This document shows, piece after piece, positions 19,133 through 28,011 of a DNA stretch of 64,000 nucleotides. Numbering within the stretch: the stretch's first letter is position 1; each line of letters begins with the position of its first letter. The notes under the pieces were generated by a model that had not been told where the DNA came from, searched no databases, and worked only from the letters and a program-made list of their open reading frames with translations. This DNA comes from Citricoccus sp. CH26A (GTDB taxonomy: Bacteria > Actinomycetota > Actinomycetes > Actinomycetales > Micrococcaceae), in contig NZ_AFXQ01000016.1 in NCBI RefSeq assembly GCF_000224415.1, forward strand, positions 1-64,000, given 5' to 3'. A program made the translations under genes and the position numbers.

Positions 19133-20878
19133 TCAGGCCTCCGTGGGCTCGGCCTTCTCCTCGGCCTTGGCGGCGGTGGACTTGGCCGGGGCCTTCTTCG
19201 CCGGGGCCTTCTTGGCGGGAGCCTTCTTGGCCGGGGCCTCCGCCTCCTCGGCGGAGTCCTCGGCCTGGGCGGCAGCGGACTTGGCCGGAGCCTTCTTGGC
19301 CGGGGCCTTCTTCGCCGGGGCCTTCTTGGCGGGGGCCTTCTTGGCCGGGGCCTCGGACTCCTCCGCCTCGGCGTCATCTGCCGTGGCGGCAGCGGACTTC
19401 GCCGGGGTCTTCTTGGCCGGGGCCTTCTTGGCGGGAGCCTTCTTGGCGGGGGCCTCCTCGGCGGCCTCGGCCGGCGACGGGGCGGAGTCCGCGCTGTCGG
19501 CGGAATCCGCCGAGTCAGCCGAGTCGGCAGAGTCAGCGGAATCCGCCGACTCTGCGGCATCGGCCTCGACGGCCTCGGCACCACCCGGGGTCACGAACGC
19601 GGTCAGGTCCACGGCATTGCCCTCGGTGTCGGTGACCTCGGCGTACTCCAGGACCTTGGCCAGCGCCTTGCGACGGCGGACCTCGCCCATGATCATCGGG
19701 ACCTGGCCGGCCTGGTCCAGCATCTGCGCGAACTGGTTCGGGTCCATGCCGTACTGCTGGGAGGTGGAGATGATGTACTCGATCAGCTCACCCTGGTCCA
19801 CGCCGATCTCCTCGGCGTCCGCGACCTTGTCGAGGATGATCTCGTTGCGGAAGGCCTCGCGGGCGTTCTGCTCCACCTCGGCGCGGTGCTCCTCGGTGTC
19901 GTGGTCGTCACCCTCGGCGTGGCCGCCCTGGGCGAAGTGCTGCTCGACCTGCTCGGTGACCACGGAGTCGGGCACCGGGACCTCGACGAGCTTGACCAGC
20001 TCCTCCAGGACCTTGTCCCGGGCCTCGATGCCCTGACCGGTGACGGCGCCCTCGGCGGCCTTGGCCTTCAGGTCGGCCTTCAGCTCGTCGATGGTGTCGA
20101 ACTCGGACGCCAGCTGGGCGAAGTCGTCATCGGCCTCGGGCAGCTCGCGCTCCTTGACGGAGCCCAGGACGACCTTGACGGTGGCCTTCTCGCCGGAGTG
20201 CTCGCCGCCGGCCAGCGTGGTCTCGAAGACGGCGTCCTCGCCGGCGGAGAGGCCCTCGAGGGCCTCGTCCATGCCGTCCAGCATGGTGCCGGCGCCGACC
20301 TGGTAGGACAGGTCCTCGGCGTGGTCGACCTGCTCGTCGCCGATGCTGGCGGTGAGGGTGATGGTGACGAAGTCGTCCTGGGCGGCGGGGCGGTCCACGG
20401 CCTTCAGGGTGCCGAAGCGGGAGCGCAGCTCGTCCAGGGCCTTCTGCTCGTCCTCCTCGGAGGCCGCGGCGGGCTCCACGGTGACCTTCAGGCCCTTGTA
20501 GTCCGGCAGCTCGATCTCCGGGCGGATGTCCACCTCGACGGTGAACTTCAGCGGGCCCTCGGCATCGCCGTCGACACCGGGCATCGAGGTGACCTCGACC
20601 TCGGGACGGGCCATCGGGGTGGTCTCCGTCTCGATCAGCGCCTGCTGGTAGAAGTCGTTCAGGCCCTCGTTGACGGCGGTCTCCACCACGTAGCCACGCC
20701 CGATGCGCTGGTCGATGATGCGCGCCGGAACCTTGCCCTTACGGAAGCCGGGGACCTGGATCTGGTTCGCCACGGTCTTGTAGGCATCGTCCAGGCGTGG
20801 CTTGAGGTCCTCGAAGGGGACCTCGACGTCCAGCTTGACCCGGGTCGGGCTGAGGTTTTCTGCGGTGCTCTTGACCAC
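19133..20878 (-). CDS. tig: Trigger factor with Lys/Ala-rich repeat tail
   Basis: Ribosome-bound chaperone and peptidyl-prolyl isomerase. The ribosome-docking signature is in [21 protein letters not shown] near residue 45-65. The FKBP domain follows near 160-250 ([21 protein letters not shown]-like YQVGAGTML), then the helical C-terminal domain to about 440. Standard length is about 430-470, but this protein has 581. The extra ~140 residues begin with an Asp/Ser/Ala repeat ([11 protein letters not shown]). They continue as three blocks of the pentapeptide APAKK-type repeat, separated by acidic Ala/Glu linkers. That composition resembles histone H1 and the tails of mycobacterial HupB. The GTG start has AGGAG at 6 bases. 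It lies upstream of clpP1 on the same strand, a conserved order. Confidence 0.95.
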   Translation of the reverse strand: MVKSTAENLSPTRVKLDVEVPFEDLKPRLDDAYKTVANQIQVPGFRKGKVPARIIDQRIGRGYVVETAVNEGLNDFYQQALIETETTPMARPEVEVTSMPGVDGDAEGPLKFTVEVDIRPEIELPDYKGLKVTVEPAAASEEDEQKALDELRSRFGTLKAVDRPAAQDDFVTITLTASIGDEQVDHAEDLSYQVGAGTMLDGMDEALEGLSAGEDAVFETTLAGGEHSGEKATVKVVLGSVKERELPEADDDFAQLASEFDTIDELKADLKAKAAEGAVTGQGIEARDKVLEELVKLVEVPVPDSVVTEQVEQHFAQGGHAEGDDHDTEEHRAEVEQNAREAFRNEIILDKVADAEEIGVDQGELIEYIISTSQQYGMDPNQFAQMLDQAGQVPMIMGEVRRRKALAKVLEYAEVTDTEGNAVDLTAFVTPGGAEAVEADAAESADSADSADSADSADSADSADSAPSPAEAAEEAPAKKAPAKKAPAKKTPAKSAAATADDAEAEESEAPAKKAPAKKAPAKKAPAKKAPAKSAAAQAEDSAEEAEAPAKKAPAKKAPAKKAPAKSTAAKAEEKAEPTEA

Positions 20879-20978
20879 TTAGGACTCCTGTGTGGATTGC
20901 TTGTCTCGTCTGATGGGCACTTCTCGTTGCCCGGCCGCCGGGCATCCGGTGAATCAGGCCCCACCGGGGGCCATGACG

Positions 20979-21052
20979 TCGGGGTGACAGGATTTGAACC
21001 TGCGGCCTCACGCTCCCAAAGCGCGCGCTCTACCAAGCTGAGCTACACCCCG
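20979..21052 (-). tRNA. tRNA-Pro (TGG)
   Basis: A 74-base cloverleaf on the minus strand. The 7-pair acceptor is CGGGGTG/CACCCCG, the D arm contains GCTCAG, and the anticodon loop is TTTGGGA giving anticodon TGG. The T loop is TTCAAAT. CCA is not encoded. Confidence 0.95.
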
Positions 21053-21084
21053 CAGACGGCCCTGGCCGTTTCTGGCCAGAGACC

Positions 21085-21090
21085 AGTGTA
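21085..21090 (-). promoter_or_regulatory. -10 element of tRNA-Pro
   Basis: TACACT on the minus strand, 32 bases before the 5' end of the mature tRNA. No clear -35. Confidence 0.35.
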
Positions 21091-21229
21091 CGCATTCCCA
21101 CGCCATGGTCCGCATTCCGGCGACCTCCGGGGCCCGACGGCGGTACGCCTGCCGCTTTGCGGCGTCGCCTCGATCCTTGGTACGCTCTACCACGCTGTTC
21201 CCGGCCGATGTGGCGGGATGCGGCGCCGT

Positions 21230-21303
21230 GGGGATGTAGCTCAATGGTAGAGCCCCAGTCTTCCAAACTGGCTACGCGGGTTCGATTCCCGTCATCCCCT
21301 CCA
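21230..21303 (+). tRNA. tRNA-Gly (TCC)
   Basis: A cloverleaf with acceptor GGGGATG/CATCCCC, anticodon stem CCAGT/ACTGG and loop CTTCCAA, anticodon TCC. The T loop is TTCGATT. CCA follows the discriminator T in the sequence. It is divergent from the tRNA-Pro gene. Confidence 0.96.
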
Positions 21304-21313
21304 CGACCGCCTA

Positions 21314-21340
21314 GGGCCCCGACCGCACAGGTCGGGGCCC
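21314..21340 (+). terminator. Terminator after tRNA-Gly
   Basis: A perfect 11-base stem GGGCCCCGACC/GGTCGGGGCCC with a 5-base loop, then TT, 10 bases after the tRNA. Confidence 0.8.
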
Positions 21341-21438
21341 TTGGCGCGTTCCGGGCCCGTCCCCGAAGCGCGCCCCGCCGGACAGCCCCAGGCCCCTGCC
21401 CTCCTCCAGGGAACGGGCGTCCCCCTGAATCAGTATTG

Positions 21439-21450
21439 ACTTATATAAGT
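21439..21450. promoter_or_regulatory. Palindromic operator before ArsR gene
   Basis: ACTTATATAAGT is a perfect 12-base palindrome and the only strongly AT-rich patch in this area. It lies 20 bases before the ArsR start codon and overlaps a TTGACT promoter-like hexamer. ArsR-family repressors usually bind such palindromes in their own promoter, so autoregulation is inferred. Confidence 0.55.
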
Positions 21451-21470
21451 GCGGGTGAAACCTTGGGACC

Positions 21471-21857
21471 ATGCACGCACTGGACGTCCTCGGCGACCCG
21501 GTCCGGCGGCGCATCCTCGAGATGCTCGTCGACGGGGAACTGAGCGCGGGCGAGATCGGCGCCGTGATCCAGGAGGAGTTCGGCATCAGCCAACCCGCGG
21601 TCTCCCAGCACCTGAGGGTGTTGCGGGAGCACGGCTTCGCCTCGGTCCGGCCCGAGGGGACCCGCCGGCTCTACGCCGTGCGCCCCGAGGGCCCCCGGGA
21701 GGCGAGCCAGTGGCTCAGCGCCTTCGAGCGGTTCTGGCGGCCCCGGCTCGACGCCCTGGGCACCGAGCTGGCGCGCGGGAGACGGGACCGGCGGCTCGCG
21801 GCCGAGCGTGACCCCGGGGAACACCCCGGGGAGGACCCACCCAGCAAGGAGAGATGA
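21471..21857 (+). CDS. ArsR-family transcriptional regulator
   Basis: A 128-residue winged-helix protein. ALDVLGDPVRRRILEMLVDGELS is the N-terminal helix pair and ISQPAVSQHLRVLREHGF the recognition helix. No metal-binding Cys cluster is present, so it belongs to the group paired with SRPBCC proteins rather than to metal sensors. The C-terminus is basic then acidic. The stop lies 1 base before the ATG of the next gene, so they are co-translated. Confidence 0.9.
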   Translation: MHALDVLGDPVRRRILEMLVDGELSAGEIGAVIQEEFGISQPAVSQHLRVLREHGFASVRPEGTRRLYAVRPEGPREASQWLSAFERFWRPRLDALGTELARGRRDRRLAAERDPGEHPGEDPPSKER

Positions 21858-21858
21858 C

Positions 21859-22515
21859 ATGGTCGACGTCCAGTCCCAATTGGCAGCCGTGACGCGGGGC
21901 ATCCACACCGAGGACCGCGAGGGGGAACCCTCCCACGTCCAGACACTGGAACAGGCCTACCCGGCGCCGATCGACGACGTCTGGGAGGCCGTGACGACCG
22001 CGGATCGCATCGGGCGCTGGTTCCTGCCCGTCACCGGAGAGCTGGAGCCCGGCGGACGCTATCAGCTGGAGGGCAACGCCGGCGGAGAGGTGCTCGAGTG
22101 CACCCCGCCGACCGCAGGCACGGCGTCCTACCGGATCACGTGGGAGTTCGGCGGGGGCGTCTCCTGGGTGACCGTCCGACTGACGGCGGAGGGCGAGCGG
22201 ACCCGGTGCGCGATCGAGCACGTGGCCCGCGTGGCCGACATGCCCGCGGGGATGTGGGAGACCTACGGCCCCGGGGCCACGGGCGTCGGCTGGGACGGCG
22301 GGCTGCTCGGGCTGTCACTGCACCTGGGGGCCACCGAGGGTTCCCTCTCCCCCGGCGAGGCGGAGGCGTGGGCCCTCACGGACGAGGGCAGGTCGTTCTA
22401 CCGCGGCTCCGCCGACGGCTGGGCCGCGGCCCACGTGGCGGACGGCGCCGATCCGGAGCACGCCGCGAGGAACGCCGATGCCACCTACGGGTTCTACACC
22501 GGGGCGGGCGGATGA
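21859..22515 (+). CDS. SRPBCC (AHSA1-like) domain protein
   Basis: A 218-residue protein with the START/AHSA1 fold. LEQAYPAPIDDVWEAVTTADRIGRWF opens the domain, followed by LEPGGRYQLEGNAGGEVLE and YRITWEFGGG. ArsR-SRPBCC pairs are very common and the SRPBCC partner binds a hydrophobic ligand of unknown identity. AAGGAGAG precedes the ATG at 21859. A C-terminal part (about 150-218) resembles the extended actinobacterial version. Confidence 0.85.
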   Translation: MVDVQSQLAAVTRGIHTEDREGEPSHVQTLEQAYPAPIDDVWEAVTTADRIGRWFLPVTGELEPGGRYQLEGNAGGEVLECTPPTAGTASYRITWEFGGGVSWVTVRLTAEGERTRCAIEHVARVADMPAGMWETYGPGATGVGWDGGLLGLSLHLGATEGSLSPGEAEAWALTDEGRSFYRGSADGWAAAHVADGADPEHAARNADATYGFYTGAGG

Positions 22516-22536
22516 CCGGCCGAGGCGGTGTGCCGG

Positions 22537-23439
22537 TCAGGACGCCTGGCAGCGCGGGCACCAGAACAGGTTCCGCGCCTGCATCTGCGTCACCCTGACC
22601 TCGGCGCCGCACACCCGGCAGTCCAGTCCCTCGCGCTGGTACACGTAGTAGGCGTTGTCGGGCCACAGGGGCGCCGGTCCGCCGTCAGGGCCCACCGCGT
22701 CCCGGTGTGCCGGCTCCGTGGTGATGATCCGGCCGACCCGGACCCCGTCGGCCATCAGGTCCACCAGGTCATCCCACAGCCGCACGCCGTCCTCCTCGCC
22801 CACCCGCCGTCCGGGCAGCCAGGGGTCGAGCCGGGCGCGGAAGAGGGACTCGGCCCGGTAGATGTTCCCGACGCCGGCCAGGACCGACTGGTCCATCAGC
22901 AACTGGCCCAGGGCCACGGAGCGGCGGGACAGCCGCTCCAGGAACGCCCCGGGGCCGGTACCGGTCACGAGGGGGTCCGGTCCCAGTCGCGCGACGACGC
23001 CCTCGGCCTCGCCGGGGGTGATCACCTCGCAGGCACTGGGCCCGCGCAGGTCCGCCCAGCCATGGGCGGACACCAGCCGCGCCCGGACCTGGCCCACCGG
23101 TTCCGGCGGACCGGAGTACGCGCGGGCCCCGCCGTCGTCGGGGGTCTCCGTCTCCCCCATCCTCCGGGGCGCGCCGATCGAGGAGGCGCCCCGGAAGGTC
23201 TCGTCCCCGCCGAAGCTCCAGGCCCCGTAGAGCCCCAGGTGCACGCGCATCACCAGGTCCACGTCGAAGTCGAGGAACAGGTGCTTGCCGTGGGCCCGGG
23301 CGTCCACGAGGACGGCGCCGTCGAGTCGCCGCGCGCCGTCGGAGAAGCGTCCCTGCGGCGAGCTCACCCGCAGCCGTTCACCGCCGAAGACGTCCCGGAA
23401 CTGTCGGGCGAGGCGGTGGATGGAATGGCCCTCAGGCAC
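22537..23439 (-). CDS. nei: Endonuclease VIII-like DNA glycosylase (Fpg/Nei family)
   Basis: Removes oxidised bases by N-glycosylase/AP-lyase action. It is 300 residues. The catalytic N-terminus is MPEGHSIHRLA (Pro2, Glu3), then the H2TH segment LLMDQSVLAGVGNIYRAE. The C-terminal zinc finger is CRVCG and FWCPRCQ. The Nei-like MPEGH (not MPELPE) excludes MutM. It is 15 bases downstream of rpiB on the same strand and converges with the SRPBCC gene. Confidence 0.93.
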   Translation of the reverse strand: MPEGHSIHRLARQFRDVFGGERLRVSSPQGRFSDGARRLDGAVLVDARAHGKHLFLDFDVDLVMRVHLGLYGAWSFGGDETFRGASSIGAPRRMGETETPDDGGARAYSGPPEPVGQVRARLVSAHGWADLRGPSACEVITPGEAEGVVARLGPDPLVTGTGPGAFLERLSRRSVALGQLLMDQSVLAGVGNIYRAESLFRARLDPWLPGRRVGEEDGVRLWDDLVDLMADGVRVGRIITTEPAHRDAVGPDGGPAPLWPDNAYYVYQREGLDCRVCGAEVRVTQMQARNLFWCPRCQAS

Positions 23440-23454
23440 GGGCAGGCCTCCCGG

Positions 23455-23928
23455 TCAGTCCTGCACCTCGCCAGTCGACTCGTAGTGCGCGATCTTGCCG
23501 ATGCGGCGCACGTGGCGCTCATCACCGGAGAACGGCTCGGCGAGGAAGGCCTCGATGAGCCCGGTGGCCTCCTCCAGGGAGTGCTGGCGGCCACCGACGG
23601 CGATCACGTTCGCGTCATTGTGCTCCCGGGCCAGCCGGGCGGTCTCCAGGTTCCACGCGAGCGCTGCGCGGACACCACGGACCTTGTTCGCCGCGATCTG
23701 CTCGCCGTTGCCCGAGCCGCCGAGCACGATCCCGAGCGCCTCGACGCCGGACCGCTGGTCCACCACCACGGCCTGGGCCGCGCGGATGCAGAACGCCGGG
23801 TAGTCGTCCTGCGGGTCATAGGACTGCGGCCCGTGGTCCACCATCTCGTACCCCTGCTCCCCGAGGTGACGGATGAGGTGGGCGCTGAGCTCGAGGCCGG
23901 CGTGGTCGGTGGCGATGTGGACGCGCAT
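23455..23928 (-). CDS. rpiB: Ribose-5-phosphate isomerase B
   Basis: Interconverts ribose 5-phosphate and ribulose 5-phosphate in the pentose phosphate pathway. It is 157 residues. HIATDHAGLELSAHL opens the fold, GGSGNGEQIAANKVRGVRAAL forms the anion hole, and EHNDANVIAVGGRQ follows. The ATG at 23928 is set by AGGAG. Although the frame runs open for 840 codons upstream, that part is the shadow of pepN. Confidence 0.95.
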   Translation of the reverse strand: MRVHIATDHAGLELSAHLIRHLGEQGYEMVDHGPQSYDPQDDYPAFCIRAAQAVVVDQRSGVEALGIVLGGSGNGEQIAANKVRGVRAALAWNLETARLAREHNDANVIAVGGRQHSLEEATGLIEAFLAEPFSGDERHVRRIGKIAHYESTGEVQD

Positions 23929-24063
23929 GGACTGCTCCTGGGGGACGGACGGGTGGTTCGGGCCAGCGATCAGCCTAGCCCTATCCTCACGATGGTGGCC
24001 GATGGCACAATGACCACGATAGCCAGCAGTCCTTTCACAAACCCGTTCCCGACCGGAGGTCCC

Positions 24064-26643
24064 GTGTCCAGCCAGAACATCACCCGTGCCGAGGCCCAGC
24101 AGCGTGCCCAGGCCCTGTCCGTGGAGTCCTACGACGTTGTCCTGGACGTCACCCTCGACGGCGACCACTTCCGCTCGACGACCACGGTCACCTTCACGGC
24201 GGCGCCCGAGGCGGTGGGGGGCAGCACGTTCATCGACTTCGTCTCCAGCCAGGCGCCGACCGTCACCCTGAACGGCACCGGGCTGGCCGCGGACGCCTTC
24301 GACGGCACGCGCATCACGGTGGGTCCGCTGGCCGAGCACAACACGCTGGTGGTGGACGGGCTGGCGGACTACATGAACACCGGCGAGGGCCTGCACCGCT
24401 TCGTGGACCCGGTGGACGACGAGACCTACCTGTACACGCAGTTCGAGGTCCCGGACTCCCGGCGCATGTTCGCCGTCTTCGAGCAGCCCGACCTCAAGGC
24501 GGCCTTCGCCTTCACGGTGACCGCCCCGGACCACTGGAGCGTCGTCTCGAACTCCCCCACGCCCGAGCCGGTCCGGGCCACGGAGGGAACCGCCACCTGG
24601 TCCTTCTCCCCCACCCCGCGGATCTCCTCCTACATCACCGCCCTGATCGCCGGACCGTACCGGTCCGCCCACTCCGAGCTGACCAGCGCGGACGGCCGGA
24701 CCATCCCGCTGGGCGCCTACTGCCGTGCCTCCCTCTTCGAGTACCTGGACGCCGGGAACATCTTCGAGCTCACCCGCCAGGGCTTCGAGTTCTTCGAGGC
24801 CCAGTTCGGCACCCCCTACCCCTTCGAGAAGTACGACCAGCTGTTCGTGCCCGAGTTCAACGCCGGGGCCATGGAGAACGCCGGGGCGGTGACCTTCCTG
24901 GAGAACTACGTCTTCCGCTCCACGGTCACCGAGGCGATGATCGAGCGCCGGGCGATCACCGTCCTGCACGAGCTCGCCCACATGTGGTTCGGGAACCTGG
25001 TGACCATGCGCTGGTGGAACGACCTGTGGCTCAACGAGTCCTTCGCCGAGTTCATGTCCACGCTGGCCGCCGCCGAGAACACGCGCTACACCGGGGCCTG
25101 GACCACGTTCTCCTCGATGGAGAAGAACTGGGCCTACCGCCAGGACCAGCTCTCCTCCACCCACCCCATCAAGGCCGAGATCCGGGACCTGGAGGACGTG
25201 CTGGTGAACTTCGACGGCATCACCTACGCCAAGGGCGCCTCCGTGCTGCGCCAGCTGGTGGCGTGGGTCGGCCAGGAGAACTTCATGGCCGGGGTGCGTG
25301 AGTACTTCGGCAAGCACGCCTGGTCCAACACCGAGCTGCCGGACCTGATGCGCGAGCTGGAGGCGTCCTCCGGCCGGGACCTGTCCGAGTGGACCCACCA
25401 GTGGCTGGAGACCTCCGGGGTCAACACCCTCACCGTGGAGGTGGACGGCGAGGAGTCCGACGACGGTGCCATCACCTCCCTGCGCCTGCGCCAGTCGGCG
25501 CCGGGAGACGGCCGGCCCGGTGACTCGATCCTGCGCCCGCACCGGATGGCCGTGGGGTTCTACTCCGCCGACGACTCGGGACGCCTGGTGCGCACCGACC
25601 GCTTCGAGCTGGACGTGGACGGCGAGGTGACCGAGGTGACCGAGGCGGTCGGCAGGCCGCGCCCGGACCTGATCCTGCCCAACGACGACGACCTGGCCTA
25701 CGCCAAGATCCGGCTGGACTCCGCCTCCTGGCAGACCGCCTCCACGCGGCTGAAGGACGTGGCCGAGTCCCTGCCGCGCACCCTGCTGTGGGGTGCTGCC
25801 TGGGACGCCACCCGGGACGCCGAGGCCACGGCCGGCTGGTTCACCGACCTGGTGCTGGCCAACATCGGGCATGAGCGGGACTCCTCGGTGGTGCAGACCC
25901 TGTTGCGCCAGTTGGCCACCGCCCTGTCCCAGTACGCGGCCGCATCCCACGCCCCGGCGATGCGCGAGTCCGCCGCCACCCGTCTGCTGGACCTGGCCCG
26001 GGCCGCGGAACCGGGGTCGGACCACCAGCTGCAGTTCGTCAAGGCGTTCGCCCTGCACGCCCGGTCCGACGCCCAGCTGGACACCCTCGCGGCCCTTCAC
26101 TCGGGTGCGGAGGAACTGGCCGGGCTCGACCTGAACACCGACCTGAAGTGGGAGATGCTCACCGGGCTCGCGGCCGGTGGCCGCGCCGGGGAGGCCGAGA
26201 TCACCGCGGCCCAGGCCGCCGACCCCACCGCGACCGGTGCGCTGGCCGCGGCCCAGGCCCGCGCCGCCGTCGGGACCACCGAGGCCAAGCAGGCCGCGTG
26301 GGAGCAGGTGGTCTCCGGGTCCCTGTCCAACACGACCCAGCGCAACGTGATCCTCGGGTTCAACCGCGTGCACGACCCCGCCCTGCTGGCCCCGTTCGCC
26401 CCCCGGTTCTTCTCGACCGTGGAAGGACTGTGGTCCTCGCGGTCCCACGAGATGGCCGAGTCAGCGGCGGTCGGGCTGTTCCCGGGGGCGCAGGTCTGCC
26501 AGGACACCATCGACGCCGCGGACGAACTGGTGGCGCGGTCGCAGGCGGAGCAGCCGGCGCTGGCCCGGACCGTGGCCGAGTCCCGGGACGAGACGGTGCG
26601 CGCCCTCGCGGCGCGGACGGTCGACGCCGCCGCGCGGGGCTGA
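24064..26643 (+). CDS. pepN: Aminopeptidase N (M1 family)
   Basis: Zinc aminopeptidase that removes N-terminal residues from peptides. It is 859 residues. GAMENAG lies near residue 268; the zinc site is HELAH at 302 with the second Glu in WLNESFAE. The C-terminal ERAP1-like helical domain is complete. It is cytoplasmic with no signal peptide. The GTG at 24064 has GGAGG at 4 bases; the upstream continuation of the frame has no ribosome site. Divergent from rpiB. Confidence 0.95.
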   Translation: MSSQNITRAEAQQRAQALSVESYDVVLDVTLDGDHFRSTTTVTFTAAPEAVGGSTFIDFVSSQAPTVTLNGTGLAADAFDGTRITVGPLAEHNTLVVDGLADYMNTGEGLHRFVDPVDDETYLYTQFEVPDSRRMFAVFEQPDLKAAFAFTVTAPDHWSVVSNSPTPEPVRATEGTATWSFSPTPRISSYITALIAGPYRSAHSELTSADGRTIPLGAYCRASLFEYLDAGNIFELTRQGFEFFEAQFGTPYPFEKYDQLFVPEFNAGAMENAGAVTFLENYVFRSTVTEAMIERRAITVLHELAHMWFGNLVTMRWWNDLWLNESFAEFMSTLAAAENTRYTGAWTTFSSMEKNWAYRQDQLSSTHPIKAEIRDLEDVLVNFDGITYAKGASVLRQLVAWVGQENFMAGVREYFGKHAWSNTELPDLMRELEASSGRDLSEWTHQWLETSGVNTLTVEVDGEESDDGAITSLRLRQSAPGDGRPGDSILRPHRMAVGFYSADDSGRLVRTDRFELDVDGEVTEVTEAVGRPRPDLILPNDDDLAYAKIRLDSASWQTASTRLKDVAESLPRTLLWGAAWDATRDAEATAGWFTDLVLANIGHERDSSVVQTLLRQLATALSQYAAASHAPAMRESAATRLLDLARAAEPGSDHQLQFVKAFALHARSDAQLDTLAALHSGAEELAGLDLNTDLKWEMLTGLAAGGRAGEAEITAAQAADPTATGALAAAQARAAVGTTEAKQAAWEQVVSGSLSNTTQRNVILGFNRVHDPALLAPFAPRFFSTVEGLWSSRSHEMAESAAVGLFPGAQVCQDTIDAADELVARSQAEQPALARTVAESRDETVRALAARTVDAAARG

Positions 26644-26689
26644 CCACCGTACGGCCCCGGGGCGCCCCGTGCGGGCACTCCGGGCCGTT

Positions 26690-26740
26690 CCGGCGCCGGT
26701 GCCTGACCGGCGCCGGTGCTTGACCGGCGCCGGTGGGTCA
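26690..26740. repeat. Three tandem 17-base palindromic repeats
   Basis: Three head-to-tail units start at 26690, 26707 and 26724. Each begins CCGGCGCCGGT, whose first ten bases are a perfect palindrome, followed by a 6-base spacer (GCCTGA, GCTTGA, GGGTCA). The array lies between convergent pepN and the FG-GAP gene and reaches the stop codon of the latter. It may work as a transcription terminator. Confidence 0.7.
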
Positions 26741-27973
26741 GGAGAGGCGGACCGTGGTGGCGGAGTGGCCGAAGCCGACGATGTCGTCCCGGCCGTCACC
26801 GTTGACGTCGCCGAGGAGCCGCGGGTACCGGTCGGGGGACCACCCGGCGTCGTACCCGAACTCGGTGGTCAGCCGCTGCGGACCGAACAGGAAGTCGTCG
26901 TCCCCGTAGGCCACGTAGGTCCCGGCGCTGCCGAAACCCACTACGTCCCCGATCCCGTCGCCGTTGACGTCGGCCGTCGTCCGTGGGTGGCGGTCCACCC
27001 GCCACCCCTGGGCGTAGCCGAAGCTGCGCAGCTCCAGGGACGGTGGCTGGAACTTCGGCTCCCCGGGGTCGTAGGGCCGGGAGTAGGCCGCGTAGACCCC
27101 CTGGTCCCCGAACCCGATGAGGTCCGGCAGCGCGTGGCCGCTGATGTCGTCGACCATCCGCGGGTGGCGGTCCATCCGCCAGCCCTGGGCGTACCCGAAG
27201 TCCCGGACCTCCAGGGCGGGCCGGGTGAAGGTATCGCCAGCCGCGGAGAAGTAGGAGACGTACACCCCGGCGTCACCGAAGCCGACGATGTCCGACGTCC
27301 CGTTGCCGTCCATGTCCGCGAGCAGTCGCTCATGCTTCTCCACCCGCCAGCCGCGGTCGTAACCGTAGCTGTCGATGCGCTTGCCGGTCCCGGTGAAGGT
27401 GCGGTTGGCCAGCCCGTGGGAGATGGTCACCCCGGAATGGCCGAAGCCCACGATGTCCGCAGTGCCGTTGCCGTTGAGATCGGCCAGCAGACGCGGATGC
27501 GCTCCCACCCTCCAGCCCTGGGCGTACCCGAAGTCGCGCACCTTCAGTGCCGCGCGGGTGAAGGACCCGTCGGGCTGCGCGTAGGAGACATGGACCCCGG
27601 CATTCCCGAAGCCCACGAGGTCACCGCGCCCGTCGCCGTCGACGTCGGCGACCGTGCGCACGTGCCGCGCGTTGGACCACCCCTGGTCGGTGCCGAAGCT
27701 GCGGATCTTCAGGCGCGGTGTGCTGAACGTCCCGTTGGCACGGCCGTGGGCCACGTAGACGCCCGCCCCGCCGAAGCCGACCACGTCCGCGCGGCCGTCC
27801 CCGTTGACGTCGGCCAGCTCGCGCACGTGCTGGTCCACCCGCCACCCCCGGTCGTAGGAGAACATCGGCTGGGAGGCCGCGTGGGCGGGCCCGGCGAGGA
27901 CCGCTGCCGCCACCGTCAGGACCGCCGCACAGGTGCCGCCCACCACGCGGCTGGAGATCGAGCGTCTCATCAT
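26738..27973 (-). CDS. Secreted FG-GAP/VCBS repeat protein
   Basis: A 411-residue exported protein. A Sec signal peptide runs from MMRRSISSR through VLTVAAAVLAGPAHA, with cleavage near residue 33. The rest is seven to eight repeats of about 50 residues built on DRGWRVDQHxR, LADVNGDGRADVVGFG and a GVYVAYG-like strand. These are calcium-binding FG-GAP blades that would close as a beta propeller. No catalytic domain is attached. Related modules follow glycosidases or peptidases in other secreted proteins, so a binding or surface role is likely; no function is assigned. A TAGAAT -10 lies 32 bases upstream. Confidence 0.88.
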   Translation of the reverse strand: MMRRSISSRVVGGTCAAVLTVAAAVLAGPAHAASQPMFSYDRGWRVDQHVRELADVNGDGRADVVGFGGAGVYVAHGRANGTFSTPRLKIRSFGTDQGWSNARHVRTVADVDGDGRGDLVGFGNAGVHVSYAQPDGSFTRAALKVRDFGYAQGWRVGAHPRLLADLNGNGTADIVGFGHSGVTISHGLANRTFTGTGKRIDSYGYDRGWRVEKHERLLADMDGNGTSDIVGFGDAGVYVSYFSAAGDTFTRPALEVRDFGYAQGWRMDRHPRMVDDISGHALPDLIGFGDQGVYAAYSRPYDPGEPKFQPPSLELRSFGYAQGWRVDRHPRTTADVNGDGIGDVVGFGSAGTYVAYGDDDFLFGPQRLTTEFGYDAGWSPDRYPRLLGDVNGDGRDDIVGFGHSATTVRLS

Positions 27974-28005
27974 GAACCCCCGGACGTTGCTGGAACGGTG
28001 CGGGG

Positions 28006-28011
28006 ATTCTA
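28006..28011 (-). promoter_or_regulatory. -10 element of FG-GAP gene
   Basis: TAGAAT on the minus strand overlaps the fdhD stop codon, giving a leader of about 27 bases before the ATG at 27973. Confidence 0.45.

Noticed and set aside
18703-19584. A 293-codon minus-strand Arg/Pro-rich frame over the tig tail and clpP1 promoter
   Set aside because: Its composition is the frame-shadow of the Lys/Ala repeat DNA; there is no conserved domain and it covers two terminator hairpins.
19143-20036. Plus-strand Ala/Ser/Gly-rich repetitive frame, looking like a structural protein
   Set aside because: It is the antisense of the trigger factor repeat tail; there is no ribosome site or signal peptide.
22528-24063. 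Upstream extension of the pepN frame
   Set aside because: It runs antisense through nei and rpiB; the aminopeptidase sequence starts at the GTG at 24064 behind GGAGG.
26690-26740. The three tandem repeats as a CRISPR array
   Set aside because: The spacing is constant at 6 bases with near-identical spacers, there are only three units, and no cas genes are in the window.
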